A stretch of DNA of 12,897 bases from JAOZTV01 sp965371805 (GTDB lineage: Bacteria; Acidobacteriota; Aminicenantia; UBA2199), in NCBI GenBank assembly GCA_965371805.1, contig CBDUZW010000097.1, positions 1-12,897 on the forward strand, written 5' to 3'. Of this stretch, positions 12,859 through 12,897 are shown piece by piece; position 1 is the stretch's first letter, and each line of letters opens with the position of its first letter. A program made the position numbers and the translations under genes. The notes below the pieces were generated by a model. It was not told the origin of the DNA. It was given only the letters and a program-made list of their open reading frames with translations, and made no database searches.

Positions 12859-12897
12859 ATAATCATATAGAAGGTTCGTAAAACCACCTTCAGTCTT

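Noticed and set aside
1..12897. CRISPR array, tRNA or rRNA genes
   Set aside because: No regularly spaced repeats and no tRNA- or rRNA-like stretches were seen in any part of the window.

Overview
The window is low-GC (roughly one third G+C) bacterial chromosomal DNA, probably Gram-negative. Several products carry N-terminal export signals, and one regulator is an AraC protein fused to a polytopic membrane domain. DUF3667, the membrane-bound AraC regulator and a 6-bladed beta-propeller protein recall Bacteroidota and other environmental lineages such as Aminicenantes-like or spirochaete-like groups. However, the strong Shine-Dalgarno (SD) sites on five genes and the sigma70-type boxes argue against typical Bacteroidota. 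I cannot assign a phylum from the sequence alone.

Left part (1-3620): the 3' three quarters of mfd, the transcription-repair coupling factor, runs off the left edge. Its reading frame is broken by a -1 shift at an A9 tract (1281-1289). All expected downstream helicase motifs are intact in the shifted frame. Immediately after it lies a zinc-ribbon/multi-pass membrane protein of the DUF3667 type, with an extended -10 box six bases before its ATG.

Centre left (3800-4845): a REP-associated (IS200-like, HUH/Y1) transposase on the minus strand is enclosed by a perfect 22-bp inverted repeat. Diverged or truncated copies of the same repeat occur at 4813, 11536 and 12843, so this is a small transposase-plus-repeat family spread through the region.

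Centre (4907-10369): a membrane-anchored AraC-family regulator is followed on the same strand by three exported or membrane-bound hydrolases. They are an amidohydrolase with a C-terminal TPR tail, a metallo-beta-lactamase-fold protein whose HxHxDH motif reads HxHxNH, and an S41-family peptidase with three N-terminal membrane helices. The arrangement suggests an extracytoplasmic hydrolytic module under AraC control. That link is an inference from order, strand and localisation.

Right part (10370-12897): a 401-bp gene-poor spacer holds a CACAGATTAA-type repeat, three hairpins and a possible tiny ORF. It is followed by a secreted helical protein I do not recognise, then a convergent exported 6-bladed beta-propeller protein. 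The latter has a well-formed promoter and a palindrome covering its predicted transcription start.

Three genes (DUF3667, AraC, transposase) have no SD site and a -10 box close to the ATG, consistent with leaderless or near-leaderless transcripts. The other five complete genes have clear SD sites.
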